DNA from: Flammeovirga aprica JL-4 | GTDB lineage: Bacteria > Bacteroidota > Bacteroidia > Cytophagales > Flammeovirgaceae | Direction of reading: 5' to 3' | Assembly (NCBI RefSeq): GCF_012844305.1 | Contig: NZ_JABANE010000027.1 | Span: 1-64,000, forward strand | DNA: 64,000 bases | Shown: positions 34,704 to 44,090 of the stretch, in pieces | Layout of the letters: each line of letters starts with the position of its first letter | Position numbering within the stretch: position 1 is the stretch's first letter | The notes under the pieces: model-generated | The model's input: the letters and a program-made list of their open reading frames with translations, nothing else | Database searches by the model: none | Told to the model about the DNA's origin: nothing | Position numbers and translations under genes: made by a program

Positions 34704-37700
34704 ATGAAAATGAAATTTACAAAATGGCTATTGACGCTCTCTTTATGTATGAGTGTAGGGATCAATACGCTTTTCGCACAAACTGATTTTCGCGAAGAAA
34801 CTATTTACTTCTTAATGACCACTCGCTTCTTTGATGGAGATCCGAGTAATAATGTTCCCAATGAATGGAGTTCTTACAATCCAGATCCAGAAATTAATCC
34901 TTCTATTACAGATCCCAATGATGTCACTTGGAAAGGTGATTTTAAAGGTTTGATTCAAAAACTGGATTATATCAAAGACCTTGGTTTTACCGCTATTTGG
35001 ATCACTCCAATTGTTCAGAACTGGAGTCCTTTGGATTACCATGGCTATCACGCTTATGATTTTACAAAAGTAGACCCTCGATTGGAATCTCCGGGTGCCA
35101 CTTTTCAAGATCTGATCAATGAAGTGCATGCCAGAGATATGAAAATTGTGTTGGATGTGGTGACCAATCACGCTGGCCGTTTTGGTATTAAAGGTTTAGC
35201 TGAAATAAAATATAATACAGATACTTCAGAAGTCTGGGGACAGGATTTAAATGGTAATCCATTGCAACCTAATCCAAATTGGGAGTACGATGGATTGACA
35301 CCAAACCCTGATGATGGCTTGATTTGGAGTAGAGCGAACCTACCTGAATTGCCAGCACCTTACAATGAAGATCTTTCCAACTACAACTGGCCTTCTACTG
35401 TTTCTTATGTCAATACAACAGATCCGGATTGGTACCACCAAAGCGGTAATGGTTTTGCTCAAGGCTGGGACGATACTGAAAACCTTTACAACAGAGCATT
35501 GGCAGGAGATACACCTGATTTAAACACATCAAGTCCACTAGTAAGAGAGTATTTGGTCAATGCTTATAAGACCTTTATCGAAATGGGTGTAGATGCGTTC
35601 CGTTGGGATACCATCAAGCACATGTCTAAAGAAGATGTACTGTATTTCTTAGATGCTTTTAAGGCGATCAATCCAGACCTTTTTGTTTTTGGTGAAGTAG
35701 CTCAGAAGCGTCACGAATTACACAGTATCGAGGAAATTAATCCACACTGGTACACTTGGAGAGGGGCAACGAATGCATCTGAACCATCAGGAATGGCTGT
35801 GATTGACTTTTATGCGGAAGCAAGTTTCCATGGTCCTTTTGAATATGGTGAAGGTTTTGGAGGTGTGAAAGCAGCATCACGTTATGATCACTTATATGCA
35901 GATCCGTCAACCAACTTATTATGGTTAGATAACCATGATTTTGGTCCAAATAATGACTGGAACAAGCGTTATGGTGGAACGGATGAAAACTTAGCGGCCT
36001 GTCTGAATTTTATGTTTACTTGGAGAGGTATCCCGATTGTGTATTATGGTACGGAAATGCGATTTATGGCAGGGGCCTTTGCGGATATTCATGATGCAGA
36101 AGGAATTAAAAAATCCATTAATGAAACAGGTAGAGCATACTATGGTGATGTGATGGATCAAGCACCAAGTCACAAGATTTATCAACACATCAAAAAACTG
36201 AATGCTATGCGATCAGCAGTGCCAGCACTTCAAAAAGGAGAGTGGCGCTGGAATGGTGACAATGGCGGAAACGGCGTTGGTTATGTTCGTGTACATGGAA
36301 ACAGTGAAGTGGCGGTAGGTCTAGCAAAAGATGGATCAGCATCATTCAATTTTACAGGTTTGACCAATGGTGTTTACAGAGATGCAGTGACAGGAGCAGA
36401 AGCAGTGGTTTCTAATGGAACTTTAAATTGTACTGTAGAATCAGGTTCGGCGGCTGTCTATGTTTTAAATGGCCCTGGTATGATCGGTGGCAATGGCGTT
36501 GGTTTCTTCCAGCCGGGAGAAGGTGGACCAAGCTTGCCATTTGTAAGTGCATCGCCAGCACCTCAGAGATATGACAACCCTGTAGAAGTAAGTCTTTCTG
36601 CTTCATTAGGAGCAGGAGGTCCTTATACTATTTATTATACAACAGACGGTTCTCAGCCTTCGTTTTCAAGCAGTCAGTACAACAATACAAAAATCGCTGT
36701 CAATGATGATATGGACATCAAATCATTTGCAGTAGATAAAGATGGAAATTCGTCTTCAGTGACTACTTTCTCTTACAGAATCGGTGAGATTGAAGGACTG
36801 GAAGTGTATTTCAAAAAGCCATCCAATTGGAATGGTGTCAATGTACATTATTGGCAAGAAGTACCTGCTGGGGCATTACCTGCAAGCACTTGGCCTGGAC
36901 CAAATATGACACAGCATGATGGTGATTGGTATAAATATGTATTTGAAAATACAGAAAGTGTCAATCTGCTTTTCAGTGACAATGGAAGTAACAAAACCAT
37001 TGACCTTTCAAGAAACTCAAACGGTTGGTATGATGGAAATACATGGCACAACGAATGCCCTGATTGCTCGGTAATAACACCTCAAGTACCAACTTTAATG
37101 CTCACTCAAAATAGCAATAGAGTCAGTGCATCAGCCACTGAAAATGGAGTGATTTATTATACATTGGATGGAAGTACTCCAACTGCTTCATCTTCTCAAT
37201 ACAATGGGGATGTAGTGTTATCTGGAAACGCAGGTGATGTGATTACTTTCAAAGCCATTGCTATTAATAGCGTTGGTAGTTCAGCCGTTAAAACAGTGAC
37301 CTACACTGTTCCAGAACCAATTGAAGGAGGAATGACCGTGTATTTCAAAACGGACTGTTCAACACCAAGAATTTATTTCTGGAGTGTAACAGGAGGAACC
37401 ATGACAACAGCATGGCCGGGAGAAAATATGTTGGCTTCAACAGATTACCCTGGATTCTATGAGTACACGATTGACGGCACTTGCACTAATTTGATCTTAC
37501 TTTGCGGTGATACAAAAATCACTGGCGACGAAATGAATATTTGTGGTAACGTTTGGTATGATAACGGATGGATTGATGAACCAATCACAACGCCTGATAC
37601 AGAAGCTCCAACAGTTTCTATTTCACCTTCAGGCAGTACTTTTGTAGGCTCTGGAAACATTACAATTTCCGCTTCAGACAATCGTGATGCATCACCAACG

Positions 37701-38696
37701 CTCTATTATACTTTAGACGGATCTACACCAACCTTATCTTCAACTTCAGCAGAAGGGCAAGTCACCTTATCGATTTCCCAAACTACTACTGTCTCAGCTA
37801 TCGCTGTTGATGATGCCGGCAATACTTCAACGGTAAGTACCGCATCATTCACAGTGACTGCACCAAGCGGAGGTTTCACCGTTTATGCTAAAGACTATAC
37901 ACATATTTACCATTGGAACGCCTCTCCGACGGGAGCATTGGCTAATGCGACTTGGCCAGGTGTAAGTATGTCACAGTCGAATGGATGGTACGCTTTCACT
38001 TTCCCAGAAGCCGTGACTTCTTCAAGTATTATTTTCAGTAATAATGGAGGAGGACAAACTTCTGATTTGACAAGAAACAAAGATGGTTGGTATGTAAATG
38101 GGCAATGGTACGATCAAAACCCTGATGGCAATACAGTAACACCAACAGGATTGACAGTTCATTTTAAATCGACTTGGAACAACCCACTCATCCACTATTG
38201 GAATACAGATAATGGAAGCTCATCCAATTGGCCAGGAGTAAGTCTAACCAATGATGGAAACGGTTGGTACAGTTATACAATCACGAATACATCTTCTGCT
38301 AGTTTACTTTTCCATGATGGAAGTGGAAATCAAACCTCTGATCTATCAAGAGCTACTGAAGGTTGGTATAAAGACGGACAGTGGTATAATTCAAATCCTG
38401 AATCAAGCAGTGCTCGCAATGCTACTTTAGGACTGAATTTGGAAGAAGATTTAAAACTGTATCCAACAATTATTGATAATCAATTCTTCCTTCAGCTGAC
38501 ACTTGCAGAAAGTAAGACAGTTGGTGTTCAGATTTTCAATTTGAGTGGACAAGAAGTTTATCCTCTACAATTGAAAACAGTGCAGTCAGGAAAGCAACAA
38601 TTGACATTTGATCAATTAGACCTGCAAGCAGGAATGTATTTGGTCAACATTTCAATTGATAACCAGAGAACGGTGAGGAAGTTGATCAAAAAATAA
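34704..38696 (+). CDS. Secreted GH13 alpha-amylase with four CBM26-like modules and T9SS sorting domain
   Basis: A 1330-residue secreted starch-degrading enzyme. After the signal peptide (ends near TLFAQ, residue 26) the GH13 barrel spans about 28-580, with nucleophile Asp302 in VDAFRWDTIKHM, acid/base Glu331 in FGEVAQ and third acid Asp412 in LDNHDFG. Four starch-binding modules of the CBM26 type follow at about 698-785, 875-955, 1057-1140 and 1149-1232 (WPGxxM and GWYxxGQWY motifs; the second is most diverged). Three chitobiase-C-terminal-like Ig domains with YTxDGSxPT separate the first modules. Residues about 1245-1330 are a T9SS sorting domain. It is a single-gene unit, unlike the xylan genes beside it, and should act outside the cell on starch, glycogen or laminarin-free alpha-glucans. 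Confidence 0.94.
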   Translation: MKMKFTKWLLTLSLCMSVGINTLFAQTDFREETIYFLMTTRFFDGDPSNNVPNEWSSYNPDPEINPSITDPNDVTWKGDFKGLIQKLDYIKDLGFTAIWITPIVQNWSPLDYHGYHAYDFTKVDPRLESPGATFQDLINEVHARDMKIVLDVVTNHAGRFGIKGLAEIKYNTDTSEVWGQDLNGNPLQPNPNWEYDGLTPNPDDGLIWSRANLPELPAPYNEDLSNYNWPSTVSYVNTTDPDWYHQSGNGFAQGWDDTENLYNRALAGDTPDLNTSSPLVREYLVNAYKTFIEMGVDAFRWDTIKHMSKEDVLYFLDAFKAINPDLFVFGEVAQKRHELHSIEEINPHWYTWRGATNASEPSGMAVIDFYAEASFHGPFEYGEGFGGVKAASRYDHLYADPSTNLLWLDNHDFGPNNDWNKRYGGTDENLAACLNFMFTWRGIPIVYYGTEMRFMAGAFADIHDAEGIKKSINETGRAYYGDVMDQAPSHKIYQHIKKLNAMRSAVPALQKGEWRWNGDNGGNGVGYVRVHGNSEVAVGLAKDGSASFNFTGLTNGVYRDAVTGAEAVVSNGTLNCTVESGSAAVYVLNGPGMIGGNGVGFFQPGEGGPSLPFVSASPAPQRYDNPVEVSLSASLGAGGPYTIYYTTDGSQPSFSSSQYNNTKIAVNDDMDIKSFAVDKDGNSSSVTTFSYRIGEIEGLEVYFKKPSNWNGVNVHYWQEVPAGALPASTWPGPNMTQHDGDWYKYVFENTESVNLLFSDNGSNKTIDLSRNSNGWYDGNTWHNECPDCSVITPQVPTLMLTQNSNRVSASATENGVIYYTLDGSTPTASSSQYNGDVVLSGNAGDVITFKAIAINSVGSSAVKTVTYTVPEPIEGGMTVYFKTDCSTPRIYFWSVTGGTMTTAWPGENMLASTDYPGFYEYTIDGTCTNLILLCGDTKITGDEMNICGNVWYDNGWIDEPITTPDTEAPTVSISPSGSTFVGSGNITISASDNRDASPTLYYTLDGSTPTLSSTSAEGQVTLSISQTTTVSAIAVDDAGNTSTVSTASFTVTAPSGGFTVYAKDYTHIYHWNASPTGALANATWPGVSMSQSNGWYAFTFPEAVTSSSIIFSNNGGGQTSDLTRNKDGWYVNGQWYDQNPDGNTVTPTGLTVHFKSTWNNPLIHYWNTDNGSSSNWPGVSLTNDGNGWYSYTITNTSSASLLFHDGSGNQTSDLSRATEGWYKDGQWYNSNPESSSARNATLGLNLEEDLKLYPTIIDNQFFLQLTLAESKTVGVQIFNLSGQEVYPLQLKTVQSGKQQLTFDQLDLQAGMYLVNISIDNQRTVRKLIKK

Positions 38697-38769
38697 TGAC
38701 TCTAACGTAGTTCGAAACACTATCACTACTTTTTCATCAATAAGTACTAGGAAAAAGAAAAGGGATAAT

Positions 38770-38876
38770 TTTAGGTTGTTATTTTTTATTCTTATCGAGG
38801 CAGATTTGCAGAGCATAGCATAGTTATGTGATAAAAATCTAACGAAGAGTAGGATAAAAAAGATAAGATAAAATAT
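38770..38876 (+). repeat. Structured repeat, family D copy 2
   Basis: Shares AGGCAGA, GAGCATAGC, TCTAACG and AAAAAGATAA with copy 1 at 19059-19191 in the same order and spacing. Arms TTTTTTATTCTTATC and GAGTAGGATAAAAAA pair at 13 of 15 positions, although they differ from the arms of copy 1. An inner stem AGATTT/AAATCT encloses CATAGCATAGTTATG. Confidence 0.7.
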
Positions 38877-38913
38877 TCATTTACTTTCGTCCTGGTACTA
38901 AAGTAGAACTATC

Positions 38914-38946
38914 ATAGCCTGTAGCATTTTGTTACAGGCTATTTTC
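38914..38946 (+). terminator. Terminator downstream of the amylase gene
   Basis: Perfect 10-bp stem ATAGCCTGTA / TACAGGCTAT with a short T run, about 220 bases after the amylase stop and beyond the family D repeat. Confidence 0.65.
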
Positions 38947-39133
38947 GTTAAAAACGGTCATTAACCTGTTCATTACGTGTGAATTATGTTCGTAAGTGAA
39001 CAAGTGTAAATAGTAGTAAATGGGTGGCTATGTATTTAAATATCTGTAAATCAATAAGTTGTAATTTTTTGGCATAACTATGGAATTACTATTGGCATAT
39101 TAACTAGTGTTCAAATTAATTACTTTTATTACC

Positions 39134-39535
39134 ATGAAAACCTTACTTATCTCTCTAATCGGCTTGTTCTTTTCTTTGAATTTATTTGCGGCAGTACCTG
39201 AGTATCCTGAATCAAATGAAAACTCTGAATTAGTGAAAATGGTCCAAAAAGCAGAAGCAAATGATTGGGCTACTTATACAAAAGCCGCTCAATTGTCAAT
39301 CAACTGGAATGCAGATTTGGAATTAGCAAAAGAATGGATAGAACATGCTATTTCCGTTGATGAAAATCACGACACATTGGAAGTGTTGGGTGATTATTAC
39401 TTAAGAACTGGAGATGTACAAAATGCTTATGCAACTTATGAAAAAGCACTTTTGAAAGACATCACTTCAATAGATTATAATAGCAAAGCAAGACTTCAAC
39501 GTAAATTACTTGTGTTTTCAAAACAATTAAAATAA
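39134..39535 (+). CDS. Small exported TPR-like protein
   Basis: A 133-residue exported protein. I start at MKTLLISLIGLFFSLNLFAA, a clean signal peptide; the frame is open nine codons further up. The mature part is all helical with paired helices of the tetratricopeptide type: AKEWIEHAISVDENHDTLEV is followed by LGDYYLRTGDVQNAYATYEKAL, the clearest repeat. Such proteins serve as periplasmic interaction scaffolds. There is no partner in the operon, since a strong terminator follows 19 bases after the stop. Its function is unknown. Confidence 0.75.
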   Translation: MKTLLISLIGLFFSLNLFAAVPEYPESNENSELVKMVQKAEANDWATYTKAAQLSINWNADLELAKEWIEHAISVDENHDTLEVLGDYYLRTGDVQNAYATYEKALLKDITSIDYNSKARLQRKLLVFSKQLK

Positions 39536-39553
39536 GTATTTCATTATATACAT

Positions 39554-39597
39554 ATCCCTTTTTCGTCTATGCATGCACGAAAGAGGGATTTTTTTTA
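39554..39597 (+). terminator. Strong terminator after the TPR-like gene
   Basis: 13-bp stem ATCCCTTTTTCGT / ACGAAAGAGGGAT (one G-T pair) followed by eight T residues. Confidence 0.85.
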
Positions 39598-39607
39598 CCC
39601 CAATTTC

Positions 39608-40021
39608 ATGTTACAATTTATTTCTCATTGCGCAAAGTATATTAATATTACTATTGAAGATGTTGCGGTGATCAACAAAATTTTCCTTTCCCAAAAAACA
39701 ACCAAAAACACTCATTTACTTCAAAATGAAAAGCATAATAAGTGCTTTTATTTTATTGAAAAAGGGAGTGTGAAACTGGTCTCAAAATCGTCCAATAGGA
39801 AGGAAGAATTTTTCTTTCAGAAAGGTGATTTTTTCAGCACTTATCATATTATGCAAACCAAATCACAGGTTTTTGATATTGTCTTTTTAGAAGACACTCA
39901 CTATATAGAAATTCCCTTAGAAAATCTTTTCAAGCTCTTTGATCATAATATCAAGTTCAAAAAGCTTCAAGAGATTATGCTTTTTAAGAGGGAAAAAAAG
40001 TTTGAAGAGATTAATTCTTAA
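39608..40021 (+). CDS. Crp-like cyclic-nucleotide-binding domain protein lacking the DNA-binding domain
   Basis: A 137-residue protein. I start at MLQFISHCAKYINITIED because the upstream ATG in the same frame (39569) falls in the loop of the preceding terminator. The sequence follows the N-terminal half of Bacteroidota Crp/Fnr regulators: an N-terminal helix, then the barrel strands KCFYFIEKGSVKLV, EEFFFQKGDFF and FLEDTHYIEIPLENL, then the dimer helix ending FKREKKFEEINS. The family usually continues with about 70 residues of winged helix; here two stop codons follow at once and no helix-turn-helix is readable in the next 100 bases. It is either a stand-alone ligand-binding or dimer-poisoning protein or a recently truncated regulator. 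Confidence 0.6.
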   Translation: MLQFISHCAKYINITIEDVAVINKIFLSQKTTKNTHLLQNEKHNKCFYFIEKGSVKLVSKSSNRKEEFFFQKGDFFSTYHIMQTKSQVFDIVFLEDTHYIEIPLENLFKLFDHNIKFKKLQEIMLFKREKKFEEINS

Positions 40022-40256
40022 TAACTTCCTTTATTTTCAATGCCTTAGGAATCGTATTTATAAAAGATTAAAATTTTGAATAATATTTTAAGGTATTAAA
40101 TTATTGTTTAATTCGTTGGTTATGAGCTCTTTCAAATCATCTTTATTTTAAATAATACTTCTGATATTCCATTTTTTCAATAGTAAGTTTGTGAGTGTGA
40201 AATCAAAACAATAAAAATTGAGTTACAAAAATAAATGAACTTAAACTGCTATTAAA

Positions 40257-41039
40257 ATGAACAAAACAGTTAAAAGGAATGAGGAGGCCAAAACCGTTTT
40301 TGATAGAAGGTCTTTAGAGGTTGATTTTAGACATTTGAAATCCATTTTAAAAGAGGGAATGACCGTCTTGGATATTGGTTGTGGAACGGGTGCCATTACA
40401 AAAGATATAGCGAAGTTGGTAGGCCCTTCAGGAAAGGTAATTGGTATTGATAATACATATGCTGTGATTGAGCATGGAAATGTAGTGTACAGCCACATTT
40501 CTAATTTAGAATTAAGAACAGTAGACCTTTTTAACTTTGAAACAGAAGAGAAGTTTGATTTGATAGTAGGGGCAAGAGTATTGCAGTGGATGACCACCGT
40601 AAAGGAGGCCTTGCAGAAAGTAAAGTCACTTTTAAAGGACGGCGGACAAGTGTCCTTTTTAGATTACAATCATAACCGTTTAGAATGGGTGCCACAACCG
40701 CCTTTAACCATGACGCGTTTTTATCAAGCTTTCTTAAAATGGAGAAAAGATGCAGGCATAAATAACGCTATTGGTTCTGATTTGCCACATTTATTAAAAG
40801 AAGCAGGGTTTAAAGAGATTGAAGTGATTCCTTCTAATGAATTGTATGATCATACAAGAGAAGATTTTTATGAGCGAGTCAAAATATGGTCTCAGGTAGC
40901 AGGTTTGGAGCAGATTTCAACTGAAGGATATATGTCTGAACGCGACCGTTTAAGAGCTATTAAAGACTATAATAAATGGGTAGATGAGAAAGCGGTGTCC
41001 ATGACCATGATGTTGAATGAGGTAAGGGGGAAGATTTAA
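40257..41039 (+). CDS. Class I SAM-dependent methyltransferase
   Basis: A 260-residue Rossmann-fold methyltransferase of the UbiE/Methyltransf_11 type. Motif I is VLDIGCGTG (about residues 37-45), the acidic residue after beta-2 is in VIGIDNT, and the motif II region is FDLIVGARVLQWM, followed by LKDGGQVSFLDYNH. There is no signal peptide or membrane segment. Its substrate cannot be told from the sequence. The gene stands alone, with more than 150 bases on each side. Confidence 0.85.
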   Translation: MNKTVKRNEEAKTVFDRRSLEVDFRHLKSILKEGMTVLDIGCGTGAITKDIAKLVGPSGKVIGIDNTYAVIEHGNVVYSHISNLELRTVDLFNFETEEKFDLIVGARVLQWMTTVKEALQKVKSLLKDGGQVSFLDYNHNRLEWVPQPPLTMTRFYQAFLKWRKDAGINNAIGSDLPHLLKEAGFKEIEVIPSNELYDHTREDFYERVKIWSQVAGLEQISTEGYMSERDRLRAIKDYNKWVDEKAVSMTMMLNEVRGKI

Positions 41040-41214
41040 TTATTTGAAATTTGAAGTGAGTATTTCTCCTCAAACTAAAAAAATGTAGTAACAAAAAACG
41101 GTTGTTTTCTAGCTTTGTCGTAAAAGTGTCGTAATGAAAAACAGGTGATTTGATGGATGATTTTCAATATTTGTAGTCTATCCACACGAACAATTGCGAT
41201 AGACTTGTAAAGCT

Positions 41215-43050
41215 ATGAGAACATTACTTTTATTGGTATTTTTTTTAACTCAACAATTAGCCTATGCAGACAACAACGGGAACTGTCAGACAGTAAACAT
41301 TCCAGCAACAATTCAATCTGAAAATTTTTGTGCCATGTCAGGCATTCAGACCGAAACAACTCAAGACGAGAGTGGAGGGTTGAATATCGGGTACATTGAT
41401 GATGATGATTGGATGAGCTATTTCATTTCTGTTCCTTCAGATGGTATTTATAAAATAGCATACAGAGTTGCTTCTCAAAATGGCGGGAACCAACTGCAAA
41501 TCGATAAAGATAAAGGGGCCACAATTTTAGGTGCTATAGCTATTCCATCAACAGGTGGCTGGCAAACTTGGGAGACCATTGAACATGAAATTCAGCTTTC
41601 TGCAGGTGAGTATGAAATTGGTGTAAAAGCCATTACAGGCGGTTTTAATATCAATTGGTTTAGTATCACTCCAGTAACGATTCCACCTGCAAACACCGGA
41701 TTCCTGCATACTTCAGGTAAAAATATTGTAGACGCCAATGGTAACAACATTCTTCTAAAGTCAGTAAATCTTGATGGTTGGATGGTACAGGAAGGCTACA
41801 TTATGGAAGTGCCTTTTGGTCCTCAATGGGAAATCATGAATGGTATTACAGATGTAATTGGAGCACAGAACGCACAGCAATTCCATGAGGCTTGGTTGGA
41901 TAATATGGTCACGGAAGCCGACTTTCAGCAAATCAAAGCATGGGGCTTCAATAGTATTCGAGTGCCGTTGCATTACAACCTTTTCACGCTCCCTATTCAA
42001 GATGAACCTGTGGCATTTCAAAATACAGTTTTACCCAGAGGATATGAATTGGTGGATCGAATTTTGGCTTGGGCTCAAAAATATGAATTGTATTTGATCT
42101 TGGATTTACACGCCGCCCCTGGAGGACAAGGTGAAGATCAGCCTATTTCTGATTACAATCCTGCTTATCCGTCTTTATGGGAAGAAGGGGAGAACCGATC
42201 AAAAACAGTGCAATTGTGGAAAGAAATTGCCTCAAGATATGCTAATGAAGAATGGATAGCAGGTTACGATTTAATCAATGAAACCAATTGGGATTTGGGA
42301 GAGAACAACCAAATGCTTTTTGAATTATATGAATCTATTCTTTGGGAATTAAGACAAGTCGATAACAATCATATTGTATTTATTGAAGGGAATTGGTGGG
42401 CCAATGATTTCAGAGGTTTAACACCCGCTTTTGATGATAATATGGTTTATGCATTTCATAAATATTGGTCAGATGTAGACCAAGCTTCTATTCAAGAGTT
42501 TGTTGATTTAAGAAACACAACCAATACGCCAATTTGGTGTGGTGAGACAGGAGAGAACTCTAATCAATGGTATGCTGAGAGTTTTGAACTATTGGAAAGC
42601 AATAACATTGGATATGCTTTTTGGCCCTTGAAAAAGGTAGAGCAGATTCAAGGGTTATTAAAGGTGGAAAAACCGGCAGGTTTGCAAAATGTAGTAGATT
42701 ACTGGAACGGTGAGGGATCTAAACCTTCAGTGGCCGAGGCCAAAAGTGCTTTAATGCATTGGGCTCAAAATACAAGAATTGAAAATTGCATTTATAATTA
42801 TTCTGTGATTGATGCCACAACAAGAATGGTAGGTACTAATGCAACAATACCTTACCAATCCATTTCAATTCCCTCTGATATAATTCAAGCTGTTCATTAT
42901 GATTTAGGTAAACAAGGCTTTGCTTATTATGAGGTAGGTGATCTTGGAGATTATGGTAACGGTGTATGGTGGAACAACAATTGGACGTTTAGAAATGATG
43001 CCGTTGATATCTATCAAATTGGTGGCAATGGCGATTTATATATAGGTTAA
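41215..43050 (+). CDS. Secreted GH5 glycanase with N-terminal CBM6; ends at a premature stop inside a second CBM6
   Basis: The readable 611 residues comprise a signal peptide (1-18), a CBM6 (about 22-150; NIGYIDDDDWMSYFISV), a GH5 barrel (about 158-520) with acid/base Glu356 in LINETNWDLG and nucleophile Glu444 in WCGETGEN, and the first third of a second CBM6. The frame then meets TAA at 43048 but continues open in the same frame to 43875 with the rest of the CBM6 and a T9SS sorting domain. At the matching place in the first CBM6 (NIGY.DDDDW) the codon is TAC for Tyr; here the context is YIG-stop-TQDNEW, so a single base change from TAT or TAC explains the stop. Without the tail the enzyme could be exported to the periplasm but not sorted by T9SS. 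The glucan or xylan specificity of this GH5 is not certain. Confidence 0.85.
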   Translation: MRTLLLLVFFLTQQLAYADNNGNCQTVNIPATIQSENFCAMSGIQTETTQDESGGLNIGYIDDDDWMSYFISVPSDGIYKIAYRVASQNGGNQLQIDKDKGATILGAIAIPSTGGWQTWETIEHEIQLSAGEYEIGVKAITGGFNINWFSITPVTIPPANTGFLHTSGKNIVDANGNNILLKSVNLDGWMVQEGYIMEVPFGPQWEIMNGITDVIGAQNAQQFHEAWLDNMVTEADFQQIKAWGFNSIRVPLHYNLFTLPIQDEPVAFQNTVLPRGYELVDRILAWAQKYELYLILDLHAAPGGQGEDQPISDYNPAYPSLWEEGENRSKTVQLWKEIASRYANEEWIAGYDLINETNWDLGENNQMLFELYESILWELRQVDNNHIVFIEGNWWANDFRGLTPAFDDNMVYAFHKYWSDVDQASIQEFVDLRNTTNTPIWCGETGENSNQWYAESFELLESNNIGYAFWPLKKVEQIQGLLKVEKPAGLQNVVDYWNGEGSKPSVAEAKSALMHWAQNTRIENCIYNYSVIDATTRMVGTNATIPYQSISIPSDIIQAVHYDLGKQGFAYYEVGDLGDYGNGVWWNNNWTFRNDAVDIYQIGGNGDLYIG

Positions 43051-43875
43051 ACGCAGGATAATGAATGGCTGTCGTATACTGTCAATGTAGAAACGTCAGG
43101 TAGTTATCAAGTAAATGTGGAATTGGCATCAAACAGTGCAGGAAGTGCTTTTCATATTGAAATCGATGGACAAGACATTACGGGAACTACTGCTGTACCA
43201 AGCACAGGAGGTTGGGAAGCCTTCAGTACACAATCGACCAACAGTTTTATTCTTTCCAATGGTCAAAAAGAAGTGAAATTTGTGTTCGAAAAAGGAGGAT
43301 TTAACATTAAAGCACTCCAATTTGAGTTATTAGAAGATACTGAAGAAGAAGAGGAAATCATTGAAGATGACTGCCCTCAAATACAGCTTGATTTCTCTTA
43401 TGATGGTATTGAAGAGAAGTGCTGGGTGACCACAGAAAATATCAGCTATATTAATTCATGGGGTACAGCGTCAGTGACCATTAATGGAATGGATATTACA
43501 AATACCTGGGTCAATAGTTTCCCTCCGAAAGAGAATGGAAAATACCATATTACTTTTAAAGGAGTAGAATCATGGGCACATATAGAAATCATGGGTGCAT
43601 CTTCAAATCAAAGAGTTTTAGGTGTAGAGCCATTGAATACCACATTTGAAGTTTATCCAAATCCTGTAAATAAAAAGGATGTGACAATAGAGTATTCTGA
43701 GGACAATGGAGAGGCGGTATTGAAAGTGTTTGATATGCAAGGTAGAGAAGTGTATTCTCAAAAAATCAACGCTAGATATTCTAAAATACCAGCTCACCTC
43801 TTTGAAAAAGGAATTTATATTATATCAGTAGTTGGTGGATCAAAAACTGAAAAGTTAAAATTGATTGCATTGTAG
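43051..43875 (+). pseudogene. Detached 3' part of the GH5 gene: rest of CBM6, accessory domain and T9SS sorting domain
   Basis: It is in the same frame as the GH5 gene, immediately after its TAA. It reads on as TQDNEWLSYTVNVETSGSY, the core of a CBM6 (to about 43330), then an acidic linker DTEEEEEIIEDD, a small beta domain with two Cys (CPQIQLDF, EEKCWVTTEN), and a T9SS type A sorting domain (FEVYPNPVNKKDV, GIYIISVVGG). The first internal ATG (43117) lies within the CBM6, lacks a signal peptide and would not give a sensible protein, so this part is useful only if the stop is read through or is a sequencing error. Confidence 0.75.
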
Positions 43876-43904
43876 AAAAATCTGAATCCAACAGATTTTA
43901 GTGG

Positions 43905-43938
43905 AACTTCCTTTTTGTTTTACAGAAAGGAAGTTTTT
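43905..43938 (+). terminator. Terminator of the GH5 gene
   Basis: AACTTCCTTT / AAAGGAAGTT perfect 10-bp stem with T residues after it. A smaller hairpin AAAATCTG / CAGATTTT precedes it at 43877-43899. Confidence 0.8.
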
Positions 43939-44090
43939 TGTATTTGATATCATCTATTTCCCTTTTCCTTCATTAATCACTGAGAATGTAATTCACCACC
44001 TAATATTTTTATATCCACCATATTTTTTCCATATTGTAATAAAATATTTAGTATGCATGCATACTATTTTTAACCAATACAACACACACT

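Noticed and set aside
39569..39607. Earlier ATG of the Crp-like ligand-domain protein
   Set aside because: It is within the loop of a strong terminator, so a transcript starting upstream would not normally reach it.
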